Of a DNA stretch of 64,000 nt, positions 1 through 11,243 are shown in pieces. How positions within the stretch are numbered: the first letter of the stretch is position 1; every line of letters begins with the position of its first letter. The DNA is from Lepturacanthus savala. Its lineage: Eukaryota > Chordata > Actinopteri > Scombriformes > Trichiuridae. The translations under genes and the position numbers were made by a program. The DNA is taken from NCBI GenBank assembly GCA_030544235.1, contig CM060484.1, positions 10,245,531 through 10,309,530 on the forward strand, read 5' to 3'. Below the pieces are notes generated by a model that was not told where the DNA came from, did not search any database, and saw only the letters and a program-made list of their open reading frames with translations.

Positions 1-984
1 AAGTCTATCTGACCCACATGTTGCGTTTATAATCAGGGGAAAAAATAAACAGTGTTCCAGCTATCATCACACATGTTATTCTGGGCTGCAGAGAGTGTAA
101 AATCATCCACTGTCAGCTGTCACTGTGGGAATAAAATAAACAGCATGGTTAAAATGCTGCTAAAATTATTATCATGTGCTTTATGTCATAATCAATCTAT
201 GTTTGGTGAAAGCACTCTTTTAAAGCCAGAGTGGAGAGAGAATGTATGGAACAATCAAATGTTTCTACATTTGCTTCAGGAATTCTGGGTAATTCCTGGA
301 AAGACAAAAAACAGCTGACATACTGTGACTATACACACTACCGGACAATTTAGTGTTTTCCAAGAAGAAAAGTCACACATATTTACCACCATGAGTTGTA
401 AAATGAATAGGAAATTTTGTGACATTAACCTTTTGGTGCAATGAGCAAACACATTGTACCATTAGAACCATTATGAGTGACAGTTGCTGGAAATGGGCCT
501 CTATACACCTATGTAGATATTGCACCAAAAACCAGACATTTGTAGCTAGAATAGATTAAACATTAGCAATGTATAGAGTGTATTTCTGATTGGTTTAAAG
601 TTATCTTTATCATTGAAAAAAAGCAATGCTTTTCTTTCAAAAATAAGGAATTGTAATAAGGAAAGTGACCCTAAACTTATATATACATATATGTTATACA
701 TATACAAAGCATGTTACCGTATGGTGGTCCAGCAGAAGGGGAGGGTCTTAGGTCTCAGTTGAAACAAGGAAGTAACTTTACCCATACAAAGAGTCACTGT
801 GCAGTCCATGACTTGAATGTTCATATTTATATTTGAAGGCAGAAACAGATGTTGTTTTGGACAAAAGCTGCTGATAGGCATTTTATAATCCTATATCTGT
901 GTGGATAATGAATTCTCATGCAAAAAAAAAATAAATAGCAGAGAGAAGATCATTTGTAGTTTGACATCCTGGGAAATATGCTTA

Positions 985-1240
985 CTTGCACTCTTGCTGA
1001 GAGTGAAATGGTCAGATCAATACCTCTCTCGTGTGATTTTAGTAAAGACCTGGAGTCAGGATGTGGTTAGCCTAGCTTAGCAGGAAACAGCTAGCCTGGC
1101 ACTTCTCGAACGTCAAAAATACACCTTTAAAGCAGCGTTGGTTGTATCCGTTCGTGTGGACAGAGCCAGGCCAGCGGCTCCCTGCCTGCTTCCAGTCTTC
1201 GTGCCAAACTAAATTAATTGCATCCTGGCTCCAGTTGTGC
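985..1240. repeat. Dispersed fish repeat, inverted pair of fragments
   Basis: The stretch 1052-1103 (ctggagtcaggatgtggtta and onward, with 'agcctagcttagcagg' and 'cagctagcctggc') matches the reverse complement of 1160-1234, which reads 'ctggagccaggatgcaatta' with 'ctggcctggctctg' further on. The wording 'gtggttagcctagcttagca...cagctagcctggc' is familiar from a high-copy teleost repeat. The family name is not certain. The two fragments face each other, so this may be a fold-back or two nested insertions. Confidence 0.45.
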
Positions 1241-3414
1241 ACGCATGTTAAAGGCAGTGCAGTATCAAACTTCCAATTGATGGATTCAAATGTCTAAAAA
1301 TGACCACAAATATGCTAAATATTGTGTTTTTTTTAATCCCCTAATCCCAAATGTTTCCAACAATTTCCAAATATATGCAAATTCATGAATTGAATTTATT
1401 TACCACCCTTTTTTTTCCAGGAATGGAAATGCCCACTCAGTCATTAGAATACTAGTAACACCACTGACAGCTTCTCCTGGTTTATGGCTTGGTCACCAGG
1501 ATGCTGATGTCTCATTGCCTCATTTTTTCTGTGAGATCTCCATGTGCCAGTCAAAAAGCGATTTTAATTTTCTTGTTTCAGTCTCTCTGGTCTTTCTATG
1601 TGAGACCACAGAGACCAAAGGAGAGAAGGCCTTCTATAGATGTGGCGCCACCGCCACTCTGCCACCTTGTATAGCCACTGTTCTTTCTCTCTCTCTCTCT
1701 CTGTGTTTACTCATCTCGCCTCATTGGCTCTCACTCAACTTATCTATTAACACTCTATTGCACAGCGTTGCCATATGGCAACTCCATGCAATTTTTGTCA
1801 TGCAGGCTTCTTTCTAATTTTGGCCCAGAATGCACTGATGTATTCTGGTTCGCTGCAACAAATGTGCCCCGGAGGTTCAAAAGATTTTTGTAAAACGGAG
1901 TGAAAATAGGATTTTCCTGGTCATGCTGATGCAATTATTTTTTTTTTGTCCTTCAAAGTAAAAAACGTGATTTTTTTCAACCAAACAGTAAGTGCTTTTT
2001 AGTAATATTGGGCCTAAGTAATTGTCACCATATGGTCTTTCATTGTGAAATGAGGTTATATTTAGAAAATTGAAAATTTAATCTAGCGCTTTATTTCCTG
2101 TCTGGTGCAGTCTGCTCACCTTGTGAGATGGCGCTAAAGATGAAGGTTTGAAAAATTCGATTTTTTTTTAAGGTTTTTACCTGGAGCTGATTTATCCGTA
2201 GAGGTCTCCTAAATTGATTAAAACGGTTAAAAACACTGAATAAAGAAGTTTAATATTAAAAATCGGTGTTTCTCCTGTTGTGTATAACACAGGTCTCATC
2301 GTTTTTAGACATGTTAACGCAGAAAAGTTAAATATTAAGACTTTTTAGAAAGACAGATGAAAGAAGTGAACAGAGTAATGAGCTCATTGATGAGGCTGTG
2401 TATTTGGTCACTTCTACAACTACTTAAGATGGTCAGATCCTCAGTGCATGTGTGTGTTTACAGCTGGATTTATTGCATTTTTATGGCTTCGGATTCCAGT
2501 CCAAACAGGATGTCGGTTGACACCGGCAGAGCTCTGATACCTTGAAACAGGTTTTAGTAGGGTCACTGCAGTACAACCGCATGGAAAATCATTCTGTAAA
2601 TCTTTGTCGTCCGACATGTTCGGTCAGGTCCGGAGTGTGAAAGCAGCATCTGGTCTGATGAAGGTTCTGGAGGCCGGCGAGCCGTCCTTGGCGCAGATTT
2701 ACGGCACGGGAGCCGCATTCATTTTCTTCCCGCCTGTAATCATTTTCCTCCCAGCCCGCTGTCACCACAGGCCAAGGTTACGCTCCGAGTGAGTTAGATG
2801 GGGAGGGTCTGCCGCTGGACAAATCCGTATAAGTTTTCCTGCTGTGTTTTTGCAAGGTGATTCAGAGGAATTCAGTGGATTTGCTTCCGTTTTGGGTCGC
2901 ATCAAGTGGGAGGAGAAGATGTTTGTACTGTATCTGCCCTGATCACATTGAAAAAGAGGGCATTCCAATCGATCTTGGTGGCTGACTGACCTTTACTGTA
3001 GCACCACCATCAGGGGAAGGTTTCCACTGGACTCTACTGGTTAGGTTTACCTTAAAAAGATTGGGCATTCCCTGTGTGGTGCTTAAACCCAGGGTGAAGC
3101 ACCACATTCTGGATCCTTAGGCAACAAGCAAAATCTGGTTTTGAGCAATCAGATCGGTTAAAATTGATGACCTCCAGAATGTCCAATATAGTTCTGTGGC
3201 ACAAAGTTCATTCTGTCATGATGTTATCAATATGTTTGACACCAGATTATATTAAAACATTGATTAACCGGAGGGCAATTCATTCATTCACCAAAAAAGA
3301 AGGGTTTTCATGGGTCCTCTCTATATTCTGGGTAGTCAGGTCCACTTACCCCCCCCCTACCACAACCATGGTTGGGTTGTTGTAACCAACTTTCATTGCA
3401 TGTGTAATAATTTC

Positions 3415-3790
3415 ATTCCAGGTCCAGACCAGAGTCTACAGCACTGGTAATTACCACTAAACATAAAGTCCAGCTGAGGCTAATGGGAATGTTAGTTTTG
3501 CAAGCATTTGGTCATTAAAACAAAGTATCGCAGCAATAAAAGGGAAATAGGACCCGATATTGGGACTACATAAAAATCAGAGCATCGCCGAGGTCTTTGG
3601 ATATTCATCCTGAGGGGAAGATGAACATGCACGCACCGTATTTCATGGCAATCCCTTCAGTGGTTGTTGGGTATTTCCTTCGTTAACAACCTCGTTGTGG
3701 CACTAGATGAAAAATCAGACATGGGACACATCATCTAGGAATCATGAATGTTTGTTAGGATTATCCTCCGATATCTGTACCAAATATATA
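3415..3790 (+). repeat. Dispersed teleost repeat fragment
   Basis: The run contains the phrases 'acataaagtccagctgaggc', 'gttttgcaagcatttggtca', 'tttcatggcaatcccttcag' and 'ttgtggcactagatgaaaa' in the order in which they occur in a very common dispersed repeat of percomorph fishes. Recognition is from memory of that repeat, and the exact family (possibly the 3' part of a LINE) is not assigned. It contains no intact ORF. Confidence 0.5.
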
Positions 3791-4784
3791 TATATAATAA
3801 TAATATAATATGTATTTTTTCTAGTCTGATTTTTCCTTTTCGTCATAATACAAGTTGATTGGTTGAATGGATATTTTGGTATTTAAACATTTCAGTTTGT
3901 ATACATACTACACACACGTACATACAGGTATGTATGTCATACCATTTCCCTCAAATGTATTGACTCATTACTATAATTACTGTTGCTACTATATGATATG
4001 GTATAAGTATTTGAATGCATGTCAGGTTTTCAGAGTACTTTCTGTCTTCCTTTCTGTCAGTTAAATGATGATCAAGATAAGAGTGAATGAGTGTATTTTT
4101 TTTGTTGTTTTTGTTCCACGTTCCTCCTGCAGCGAGAGGCCGCCTCGCAAACCCGACTTGAGGTGAATACAGAGTGCTGACGTGTTTAATAAAATCTATT
4201 CTATCCATTTATCCGTCTACGGTCTGGCACACAACTTCCTTCCCGCTGTGGATCATTTGATGTGGGAGAGTCTTTGTTTGACATTCGTAGGGGCAGAAGT
4301 CTTTATTATATTAAGAAAAAAGCAAAATATCTGCAGCTTCCGCTTCAGCTGTTTTCAGCTGAACTGAAACCTGCAGCCATCAAACTGCTTGCGTCACTAT
4401 GGAGACAAGAAGCAACACCTACGACACTAACTTTTCTCTGACGTTTGATGGTTTGGTGTCGGATCTGAAACAGCATGAAATGGAAGGAGACCCGTTTAGC
4501 TTGTATATTTCACAGCAGAATGACACTTTATTTCCTCATAAAGCCCCAAAAGATGATATTTTTTACTCTGATATCTGCCTGCACAAGTTAGTATCTTGTG
4601 TGCATGTAAAGGATAAAAAATACATAATCTTTCGGGACTTTGCTTATTCCCAAAGAACGTCCTAGTCTGTATTTCATGCTGATCCTGACCCGGCACCGCG
4701 CCAGGCTGAGCCTCACTGTCTACAAAGATGGCGGACACTGCAACCACAAAAATAAAGCTGCTGGAGGTCTGACTGCCATCAGAT

Positions 4785-5025
4785 CCAGGTCAAACAGTAT
4801 TTGCAAATACTTTTAAGAGTTGGTGTTGCATTGACCGGGCCACTGCAGTGGCGGTTCACAAGGTTACAAGACATTTGAACGATCACAGATTTTGATTTTT
4901 GACTTTTGGTTTGGTCAAACTCAGTGATCGATCTTCCTGATGCAGTAAACTCTAACCGGCCTGGATTTTTTTTTCATGCAGGTTGAACCAAACTTCAATA
5001 TATTTGCAAATACTATTTGACCAGT
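4785..5025. repeat. Inverted-repeat element (MITE-like)
   Basis: The left end 'ggtcaaacagtatttgcaaa' (from about 4789) is repeated in inverted orientation at about 5000-5022 ('atttgcaaatactatttgacc' read on the other strand). The arms match except for one base over about 21 bp. The interior is AT-rich and noncoding. This is the structure of a short nonautonomous DNA transposon. No clear target-site duplication was resolved. Confidence 0.5.
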
Positions 5026-5549
5026 TGTTTCTGCCATAGCAGAATCTTTACCCGAAACCTTGACATTTTGGTGTTTAGTCGAATCCAGTAGGGTAGCGCT
5101 AAAGAGACAGGTTCTTTGATTAAACCAGATTTCCAACATTTGGGAAAAATCTCTTTTGGTCTGTCTTTCCCAGACGCTGATCAGAAGATGGATATCAGTT
5201 TCATCCCTGTGTGATCGGTACAGAGACAAGTCCGGGACATTTTTAAACATAGTGTTCCCCCTAGGCTGCTTCACAATAAAATCCAAAGCCTTAATTCAGC
5301 TCTGACACAACGGAGAGGGAGTCAACAGCGATCTGTGACATAAAATTCCACTAGATTACATGCATGCATCATTTTCCTTTGAATCATTTATGATGAGGAA
5401 GGAAATCTGAATCCTGTACAGGAATGGCAAACTCACCACATCTCATAACGAGACTCGATCAGAACATAATATATGTTACGGGCTGTGTATGAGTTGCTAG
5501 AGGGCATTTATTTGTATTTTCCCTGTTTCAGACATGGACATCACCAGCA

Positions 5550-6200
5550 TTTTTAACCCTCTATGGTACGGTGTTGCCATATGGAGCCAAACCCGCTTCA
5601 CACACAAACACGCCCAGTACATCTCCAGTCATGATGCAATGAATTCAAAAGAAGCGGAGCCATAAAAGAACCAATTTTGCTTAAATTTTGCTTCCTTGTC
5701 AAAATCTTCCTTGATTTTCACAAGGAAGACCCTCAACATTTTTGCCCTCAAGTATCAGCCGAAAAACTATTTTATGACATTTTTCACCTGGGAACAAAAT
5801 ATATATAACTGTAGAATATGTGAGTTAAATTAAGTATGTATTTATTTCATTGTATTTGATCATTCGTTAAAATGTGTATGTTGCCATTTGGCAGAACTGT
5901 ACCATTGTGGACCCAGGCTCTACAACCATGTAGAATAATATAGTTGTGTTTTCAGATCCATCATTTAGCATTTCATCATATATATAATGTTATTGTAATA
6001 ACATTTATAACATTTATAATTGAAAAATAGAAAACATATGTTATATATATATATTACATATTTTTCTATTTGACAATTAACAATACAATTATTTTACAAT
6101 TAAACGTTATTACAATGTTATGATACTGTTATTACAATTTAAACTATGTTTACATTTTCCACTGTGGTATGGTGGTGCCGTATGGCAACCAACCCTAAAA
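5550..6200. repeat. Possible repeat with recurring gcc-atatgg motif
   Basis: The motif 'tggtacggtgttgccatatgg' style sequence occurs near 5560-5590, and variants 'gttgccatttggcagaactg' and 'ggtatggtggtgccgtatgg' occur near 5880 and 6165-6190. A further, perfectly palindromic version (gttgccatatggcaac) lies at about 1766-1781. The interior is extremely AT-rich (6000-6110). This could be one element with related ends or several relics. No family is assigned. Confidence 0.3.
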
Positions 6201-6349
6201 ACTACAAAAAAAAAAAAATAATTAATTAAAATGGCTCTTGATTATGTTTATTTGGTCTATTTTTTAAAAAAATGGCATTAGGATGTGTTACTGTAGCATG
6301 TGTCATACAGTAGTCAGTAAGCCTCTTATCTGTATTCTCATATATAGGG

Positions 6350-6475
6350 CTGATTCTACAAATCAACCATTAGCCCTTGCTAAGGACCTTCATTGGTAGA
6401 ATCAGGTGTGTTACTGCTTGGTTGGAACAAAAACCTGCACCCACCAGTCTTCCTGGACCAGGATTCCCCATCCCA
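6350..6475 (+). repeat. hAT-like MITE fragment, second copy of the 11062 element
   Basis: This stretch aligns by eye with 11110-11240: both share 'ctgattctac', 'accattag', 'cttcatt', 'gtgtgttactgcttg', 'aacctgcacccac' and 'ctggaccagg' in the same order. The left terminal repeat is missing or badly decayed, so this is a truncated copy. It contains no ORF. Confidence 0.6.
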
Positions 6476-7399
6476 TGATTTAGGACCTCAATCAGATCTC
6501 TGTACTGGGTACACAGAGATAACTGCTCTCATCTGACTCTCGACTGGGAGGGTGAGAGAATTTCCCAAAATGTTGGCGTATAAATGAAACAGAAAAACAG
6601 GACTGAACACTATCCTGATTTTGGAGGGATGTTATTCTACCAGTCAGCGGCAACACGGACAAGAAGGAACTCCCAATACATTGAAAATGTCAAGGTTTCC
6701 GCGCACAAAGCAGGCTTAAAGCAGGAAAGGCTGATCGATATAAATGGATACATGGTTAATCCTCTGGTTAAGGTGACACTCACTCAAGGGGATTATCATT
6801 AAAGAGAAACTGAAGAGTTTAGGCTTCTTGCACTGCAAAAACAAAAGCGTTCATCTTAACAAGTACTTTGACCTCATGTTCACCCCAAAACGTTTTAGAA
6901 CGTCCTTAAATCCGGGTAGCCAATAGCTTTTTCAAGCCATCTTGAAAGTGAAAGAAGTACATGAATTTGGATGTTGGTTAAATATTTCATGTTTCAAATT
7001 GAATGTGAACTTGGTAAGATGGACAGAACTGCTGGGGGGAGGGTGGGGGGTTATTCTAAGAATACACTACATTCAAAAGTGGGCAAGAGGTGCAAAGTCT
7101 GTATTTACACTGAGCTGATAGTGTAAATGATTCTGTCTGAATATGTTTTTCACTGCAGCTGATTTCCTAAAGACATGAAAGACATTTTTCTGAACGGCTC
7201 CTCAAACACTTGCAGATTTCAATCAGTTTCTTCTTTTGGAGGCATTTTAACTCTGTAAAGCGGACGGTACCGAAAAGAATATCAGTAATCATTCATTTTC
7301 TGCAACGGTAGCTCTTTAAAGCACAATTCTGATTTTCATATCATTTTTTTTGTAGTTATGGTCATGATATCTTAAACATCCCAATAACGAAGAGCGGTC

Positions 7400-8005
7400 A
7401 AACCCACGCTATGTTCAGACTGCAGCCTGAAGCGACCCAAATCCAATTTTTTTCGCCACTATGCGACTTGTATTTGATCTTTTAATGACAATCTGAATGA
7501 CACAGATCCAATTTATTTTTAAATGTGACCCAGGTCCTAAAACCAAAACATATCGAATCTTCAGTCTGAACGGCCAGATCGCGTTCATCCGACCTACACG
7601 TCATCAACCAGCGACAAACGCCACTATTCTGTATTGAAGTGTTCGCAAGCAGGAAGAAAGCAACAACCGTGGCCAAAAAAGCCTAATCTCCTCCTTAAAA
7701 ATATATGTATCGTATATGTGTTGGCTCTGCTAGGACAGCAACTTTATAATCACCAGATATTCACCGCTAACATCTCTCTTTAGTCCTTTAAACAATGAGC
7801 ATGCTCACTGAATAGACATAAACTTGTGTATATATGTTTTTCTATCACCGCATGTGACATCATTATCCTCAGATGCACACGTGGGGCACTTTTAGTGCGT
7901 TTAAAGTTCCCATCGGAGATCACATACAAGTCGCAAAATCCGATTTCACAAAAAAATCGAAATTGAGCATTAAGCCATGCAGTCTGAACGCAGCCTTAGT
8001 CGAAC
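7400..8005. repeat. Element with inverted ends (gttcagactgca)
   Basis: The left end near 7409 reads 'ctatgttcagactgcagcct' and the right end near 7975-8000 reads, on the reverse strand, 'aaggctgcgttcagactgca'. Inverted 'cgttcagactgca' ends are typical of a well-known class of fish MITEs. Inside, 'cagtctgaacggccagatcg' (about 7562) is another fragment of the same vocabulary, so nested or internally duplicated structure is likely. It carries no coding potential. Confidence 0.5.
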
Positions 8006-8595
8006 GTATTGGGAAGAGAAAACAAAAGTGATCTGAACTGTAAAACTATTCCAACCATCCATCACAGTATACCGGCTGTAGTCGTGCGCATACAGAATGC
8101 AGTTTTTCCCGTGCAACATTTCAGGTGCCCCTCACTTCCAAGTTTTAAGGTAATTCACAAGTAGCAAAGAGGCATCTTTCTGCAATAGAAAATTAAAATT
8201 CAGAGTGTGTGTTTGACTGATTGGGTGAAGTCAACTCCGTGGACTGAATCCTACTCCAGCTTGGATGAAAATGTAACTAAACAGTAGAAATTTGTCTCAG
8301 ATTTGGTGTTTTTATTTAATAAACGAATGCATGTTCAGGCTAAGTCTGCACAAGCTTCTCACCATCAGAAAATGTGCTTTAACTGAGTGGCCCAACTAAC
8401 ACGGCTGATAATCTGAATTATAATGGTTTTCAAACCAAATTTAAACTGAACTAAAATGCTTCGCGAAGACACGTTGAAGTGCAAGTGGATGAAGGCGGCC
8501 TCTTCCTAACGTAGGAAGCCCGGGTTAACCGCTGTGTCTCTTCCTCTGCTGCTTTTTCTCCCTCCTCCTCTTCCTCCTCCTCCTCCTTTGTGTAG

Positions 8596-8715
8596 CTCCC
8601 AGCTGGCGATGAAGTATCTGGATCCAGCTTTCACTCCTCTGACAAACGCTCTCAGTGAGGACCTACAGAACTCCTCTAAATGGAGGTACAACAGAACTGC
8701 TTTCATGCAGCAGAG
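8596..8715 (+). CDS. st8sia3: Alpha-2,8-sialyltransferase ST8Sia III, coding exon 2 (partial gene)
   Basis: This internal exon encodes the stem/early luminal region of a type II Golgi membrane enzyme. It is preceded by a strong CT-rich polypyrimidine tract (8540-8590) ending in 'tttgtgtag', and is followed by the donor 'ag|gtaggt'. The frame begins with one base completing a codon, then TCC CAG CTG GCG ATG AAG. The peptide starts SQLAMKYLDPAFTPLTNALS and ends with TAFMQQ plus AG of an arginine codon. From memory the vertebrate ST8SIA3 orthologue has SQFALKFLDPSF and NRTAF at this place. One N-glycosylation sequon (N-R-T, codons 8690-8698) is retained. The intron phase matches the next exon exactly (AG + G = Arg). 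The first exon with the signal anchor is not in view, so the true start codon is absent here. The in-frame ATG at 8609 is internal, not a start. Confidence 0.9.
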
Positions 8716-8720
8716 GTAGG

Positions 8721-8721
<1 letters not shown>

Positions 8722-8749
<28 letters not shown>
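8722..8749. repeat. (CA)n microsatellite
   Basis: About 13-14 CA units start seven bases after the exon 2 donor of st8sia3, followed by a short (TC)n run. It is short enough to be polymorphic and lies unusually close to a splice donor. Confidence 0.9.
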
Positions 8750-8751
<2 letters not shown>

Positions 8752-9062
8752 CTCTCTCTGTCTGTTGTGTATTCCGACAGCGCTGAAAGCTTAGAGCTTT
8801 TAGCACTTACAGCAGCGAGCACTAGTGGTAAAAATGCTTCCGTTATCTTGAGCAAAGAGGAATATGTGTCGCAGTAACAACAAAAAAAAAATGATGCAGC
8901 ATTCACATTTAACATTTATTGTTTACCAACAGGTTAATGGTGCACCCAGATGGCTTTTGAACTCTTTATGAAAAAGCTGCTTATTGAATAAGAACCCTTT
9001 CGAAATCTTTATCAGATTAAAGCAAGGCGATCATTCATGAAACCTGTATAAGCGACTACATT

Positions 9063-9137
9063 TTATTCATTCATCTTCTACACCCGCTTAGTCCTCACTA
9101 GGGTCATGGGGGGGTGCTGGAGCCAATCCCAGCGCAT
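9063..9137 (-). repeat. SINE-like repeat, 3' end fragment
   Basis: Read on the reverse strand this gives 'gctgggattggctccagca', 'gaccctagtgaggactaagc' and a tail, matching the 3' end of the repeat at 54088-54455 (ggataggctccagca ... accctaatgaggaataagc). It is a short 3' fragment in reverse orientation. Confidence 0.6.
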
Positions 9138-9630
9138 TTAAATTACAAATATTCTAATATAAATCCAGAAATTAAATTATTATTGATTATTTCTTTTATT
9201 ATATGCATGGAAGTCTGACTTGAAGAGAAAATCTGAGTTATGTCTCAAGTCAAAGCTTGAGGGTTGACAAAGCCAATCGGTCTTAAAGTCAAGTCTTTTT
9301 TTTGCAAGCAGTGCAATACATTTACTCAATGAACAATATTTAGGTTTTCAAGTCGTAGGTGAAGTTATGTCCTGTCTTACAGGCCGTTTACAAATCAAAA
9401 CTGTAAATATTTTATCCCTTGAGGCCTGAAAGATGCTCTCTGACATCACATTTCTGTGAACAGATAGGAACTGGTCCTTTCTTTTCATCTAGTGGGCCAG
9501 ATTGGACCGTTTAGCAGGCCAGTTCCGGCCCCCGGACCACAAGTTTGACATCCCTAAATATTTCTGTGGAGTTTGCAGATTATAGCAAACAGTATCTGTT
9601 TGTAAGATGGACAAACAGGTCTCCAGAGTT

Positions 9631-9860
9631 TGGGTACTCCGGCTTCCTCCCACTATCCAAAAATATGCTGAGGTTAATTGGCAACTCTAAATTGCCCGTA
9701 GGTGTGAGTGTGTGAGTGAATGGTGTGTGTGCCCCACAATTGGCTGGTGACCATCTGGGGGTGTATCCCTGCCTCTCGCCGTAACGTGCTGGGATAGGCT
9801 CCAGCAGACCCCTGCGGCCCTAATGAGGAATAAGCAGGTATAGAAAATGACTGACTGACA
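9631..9860 (+). repeat. SINE-like repeat, 5'-truncated copy
   Basis: The sequence runs parallel to 54230-54452: 'gggtactccggcttcctccc', 'atgctgaggttaattggc', 'gtaggtgtgagtgtgtgagt', 'ccctgcctctcgccgtaacg' and 'gataggctccagcagacccc', ending in 'gaaaatgactgactgac'. The tRNA-like head is missing, as expected for a 5'-truncated retroposon. It shares the same GACT-repeat tail as the full copy. Confidence 0.75.
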
Positions 9861-10449
9861 ATTAGGGTTGAGAAATTTTAAGAAACAATTGAATAATGAT
9901 TTCTCTGGCAGATATTGCAATTTCTATTTCATTCACTTTCCTCGGGTATAAAACCCCCGACTCTGCTTCCGGAGTCAGGGCTGAAGCTATTTTAGAAATT
10001 GATGACCAGCTTAAACTGGCTGGACACAAGAACATGTGACCTGTCCTCCGATGCGCCTCTTCTTATTGGCTAGCTTAGCAGGATGGTAGGGAGGTGGCAT
10101 ACACCTGTAAAATAGTGGAGGAGAACAAAACCTGAGCGAGGAAACCCGGGTTTTTTAGGTCTAACCACAATCAAGTACTAAGTACTGGTTTTATTCTGGA
10201 TCAGATCTGTTCAGTCCTTCATTGATTGATTTTCATTTAATCCACTGTTTGTCATTATTAGAATTACACAGTGCCAACTGTTGTATCCACAGAAGTAACT
10301 GAATGAAGAGTAAATCTCTAAGTAGGCCTTAAATTCCCTAGACATTGAGAACAGCAGGAGGTGGACATATTTGCGGCAATGCCGTCGTTTTTTTGGTAGT
10401 TCTTGGTGGTTTTAGCGACAATGAACGGAATCATCTTTGCATCTGGCAG

Positions 10450-11007
10450 GAACGAGATCTCCCAGTACATCGACATGCCCCACAACTTCACGCTGACGCG
10501 AGGCTCGGTCCGGATCGGGCAGCTGATGCACTACGACTACTCGAGCCACAAGTACGTCTTCTCCATCGGCGAGAACTTCCGCTCGCTCCTGCCCGAGGTC
10601 TCGCCGGTCCTCAACAAGAACTACAACGTCTGCGCCGTGGTCGGCAACAGCGGCATACTCACCGGCTCCCGCTGCGGCGCCCAGATCGAGAAGTTCGACT
10701 TCGTGTTCCGCTGCAACTTCGCGCCGACCGAAATCTTCAAGAAGGACGTCGGGCGGCGGACCAACATGACGACCTTTAACCCGAGCATCCTGGAGAAATA
10801 CTACAACAATTTACTGACCGTGCAGGACAGGAACAACTTCTTCCTGAGCTTGAAGAAGCTGGACGGCGCCATCCTGTGGATCCCGGCGTTTTTCTTCCAC
10901 ACGTCGGCCACGGTGACCCGGACGCTGGTGGACTTCTTTGTGGAACATCAAGGTCAGCTGAAGGTCCAGCTGGCCTGGCCTGGAAACATCATGCAATACA
11001 TCAACAA
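10450..11007 (+). CDS. st8sia3: Alpha-2,8-sialyltransferase ST8Sia III, coding exon 3
   Basis: This is the main catalytic exon of an enzyme that transfers sialic acid from CMP-Neu5Ac in alpha-2,8 linkage onto a terminal sialic acid of glycolipids and glycoproteins in the Golgi lumen. The acceptor is 'ctggcag|G', and the first base completes an arginine codon from exon 2, followed by NEISQYIDMPHNFTLT. Sialylmotif L starts at NVCAVVGNSGIL (the Cys codon is 10631-10633, the partner of the motif S disulfide) and continues through FDFVFRCNFAPTE. The segments FNPSILEKYYNNLL and LDGAILWIPAFFFHTSATVT follow. Sequons N-F-T and N-M-T are present. The exon ends IMQYIN plus AA before the donor gtaaga, and joins exon 4 as Asn. 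It is much more GC-rich than the flanking introns. The frame is also open for 15 codons upstream, but that part is intron. Confidence 0.96.
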
Positions 11008-11061
11008 GTAAGATACATTATAACACTGCAGTACATCCAAAAATATCATTATGCAGTACAT

Positions 11062-11243
11062 CAAGGGTGGGCAATCCTGGTCCTGGAGAGTTCCAACTAA
11101 GCAGGAACACACCTGATTCTACTAACCAACCATTAGGGCTCTTGCTATGGAGCTTCATTAGTAGAAGCAAGTGTGTTACTGCTTGATCGGAACAATAACC
11201 TGCACCCACAGTAGCTCTCCAGGACCAGGGTAACCCACCCCTG
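11062..11243. mobile_element. hAT-like MITE with 8-bp target-site duplication
   Basis: This complete short element of 182 bp starts CAAGGGTGGGC and ends CCCACCCCTG. Its ends are inverted repeats of about 26 bp sharing 'ctggtcctggagag', with a few mismatches. It is flanked on both sides by the perfect 8-bp direct repeat CAGTACAT (11054-11061 and 11244-11251), the duplication length typical of hAT transposons. There is no transposase ORF, so it is nonautonomous. A further CAGTACAT lies upstream near 11028, which slightly weakens the duplication as proof. Confidence 0.8.

Larger units (their letters stand above)
1..8595 (+). other. st8sia3: st8sia3 intron 1 (partial), noncoding
   Basis: No protein-coding exon is visible here. 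I looked for the st8sia3 first coding exon (a short basic cytoplasmic tail, one hydrophobic anchor and a stem) in all frames and found nothing like it, so the exon probably lies left of the window and this is the 3' part of intron 1. The stretch is AT-rich and holds several repeat fragments listed separately. The open frames here are short, lack splice context and resemble no family I recognise. The intron interpretation is inference: a divergent or very short exon 1 could have been missed. Confidence 0.55.
8716..10449 (+). other. st8sia3: st8sia3 intron 2
   Basis: This GT-AG intron of 1734 bp has donor gtaggt at 8716 and acceptor 'atctggcag' ending at 10449. It begins with a (CA)n microsatellite and contains two fragments of the SINE-like repeat found complete at 54088-54455, plus a short repeat remnant at 9490-9555 ('ggcccccggaccacaagttt') of a type common in fish. 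Nothing else coding is seen. Confidence 0.85.

Noticed and set aside
4921..5286. 121-codon open frame on the minus strand
   Set aside because: It overlaps an inverted-repeat element, has no recognisable domain, and its codons show no sign of selection that I can see. A chance ORF is likely, although a protein search would settle it.
1..8595. st8sia3 exon 1 with the signal anchor
   Set aside because: No short basic start followed by a single hydrophobic stretch and a compatible splice donor was recognised; 2604-2792 was considered because of a hydrophobic segment but does not resemble the family.
10345..10779. 144-codon open frame overlapping st8sia3 exon 3 in another frame
   Set aside because: An Arg/Leu-rich frameshift shadow of the GC-rich sialyltransferase exon.
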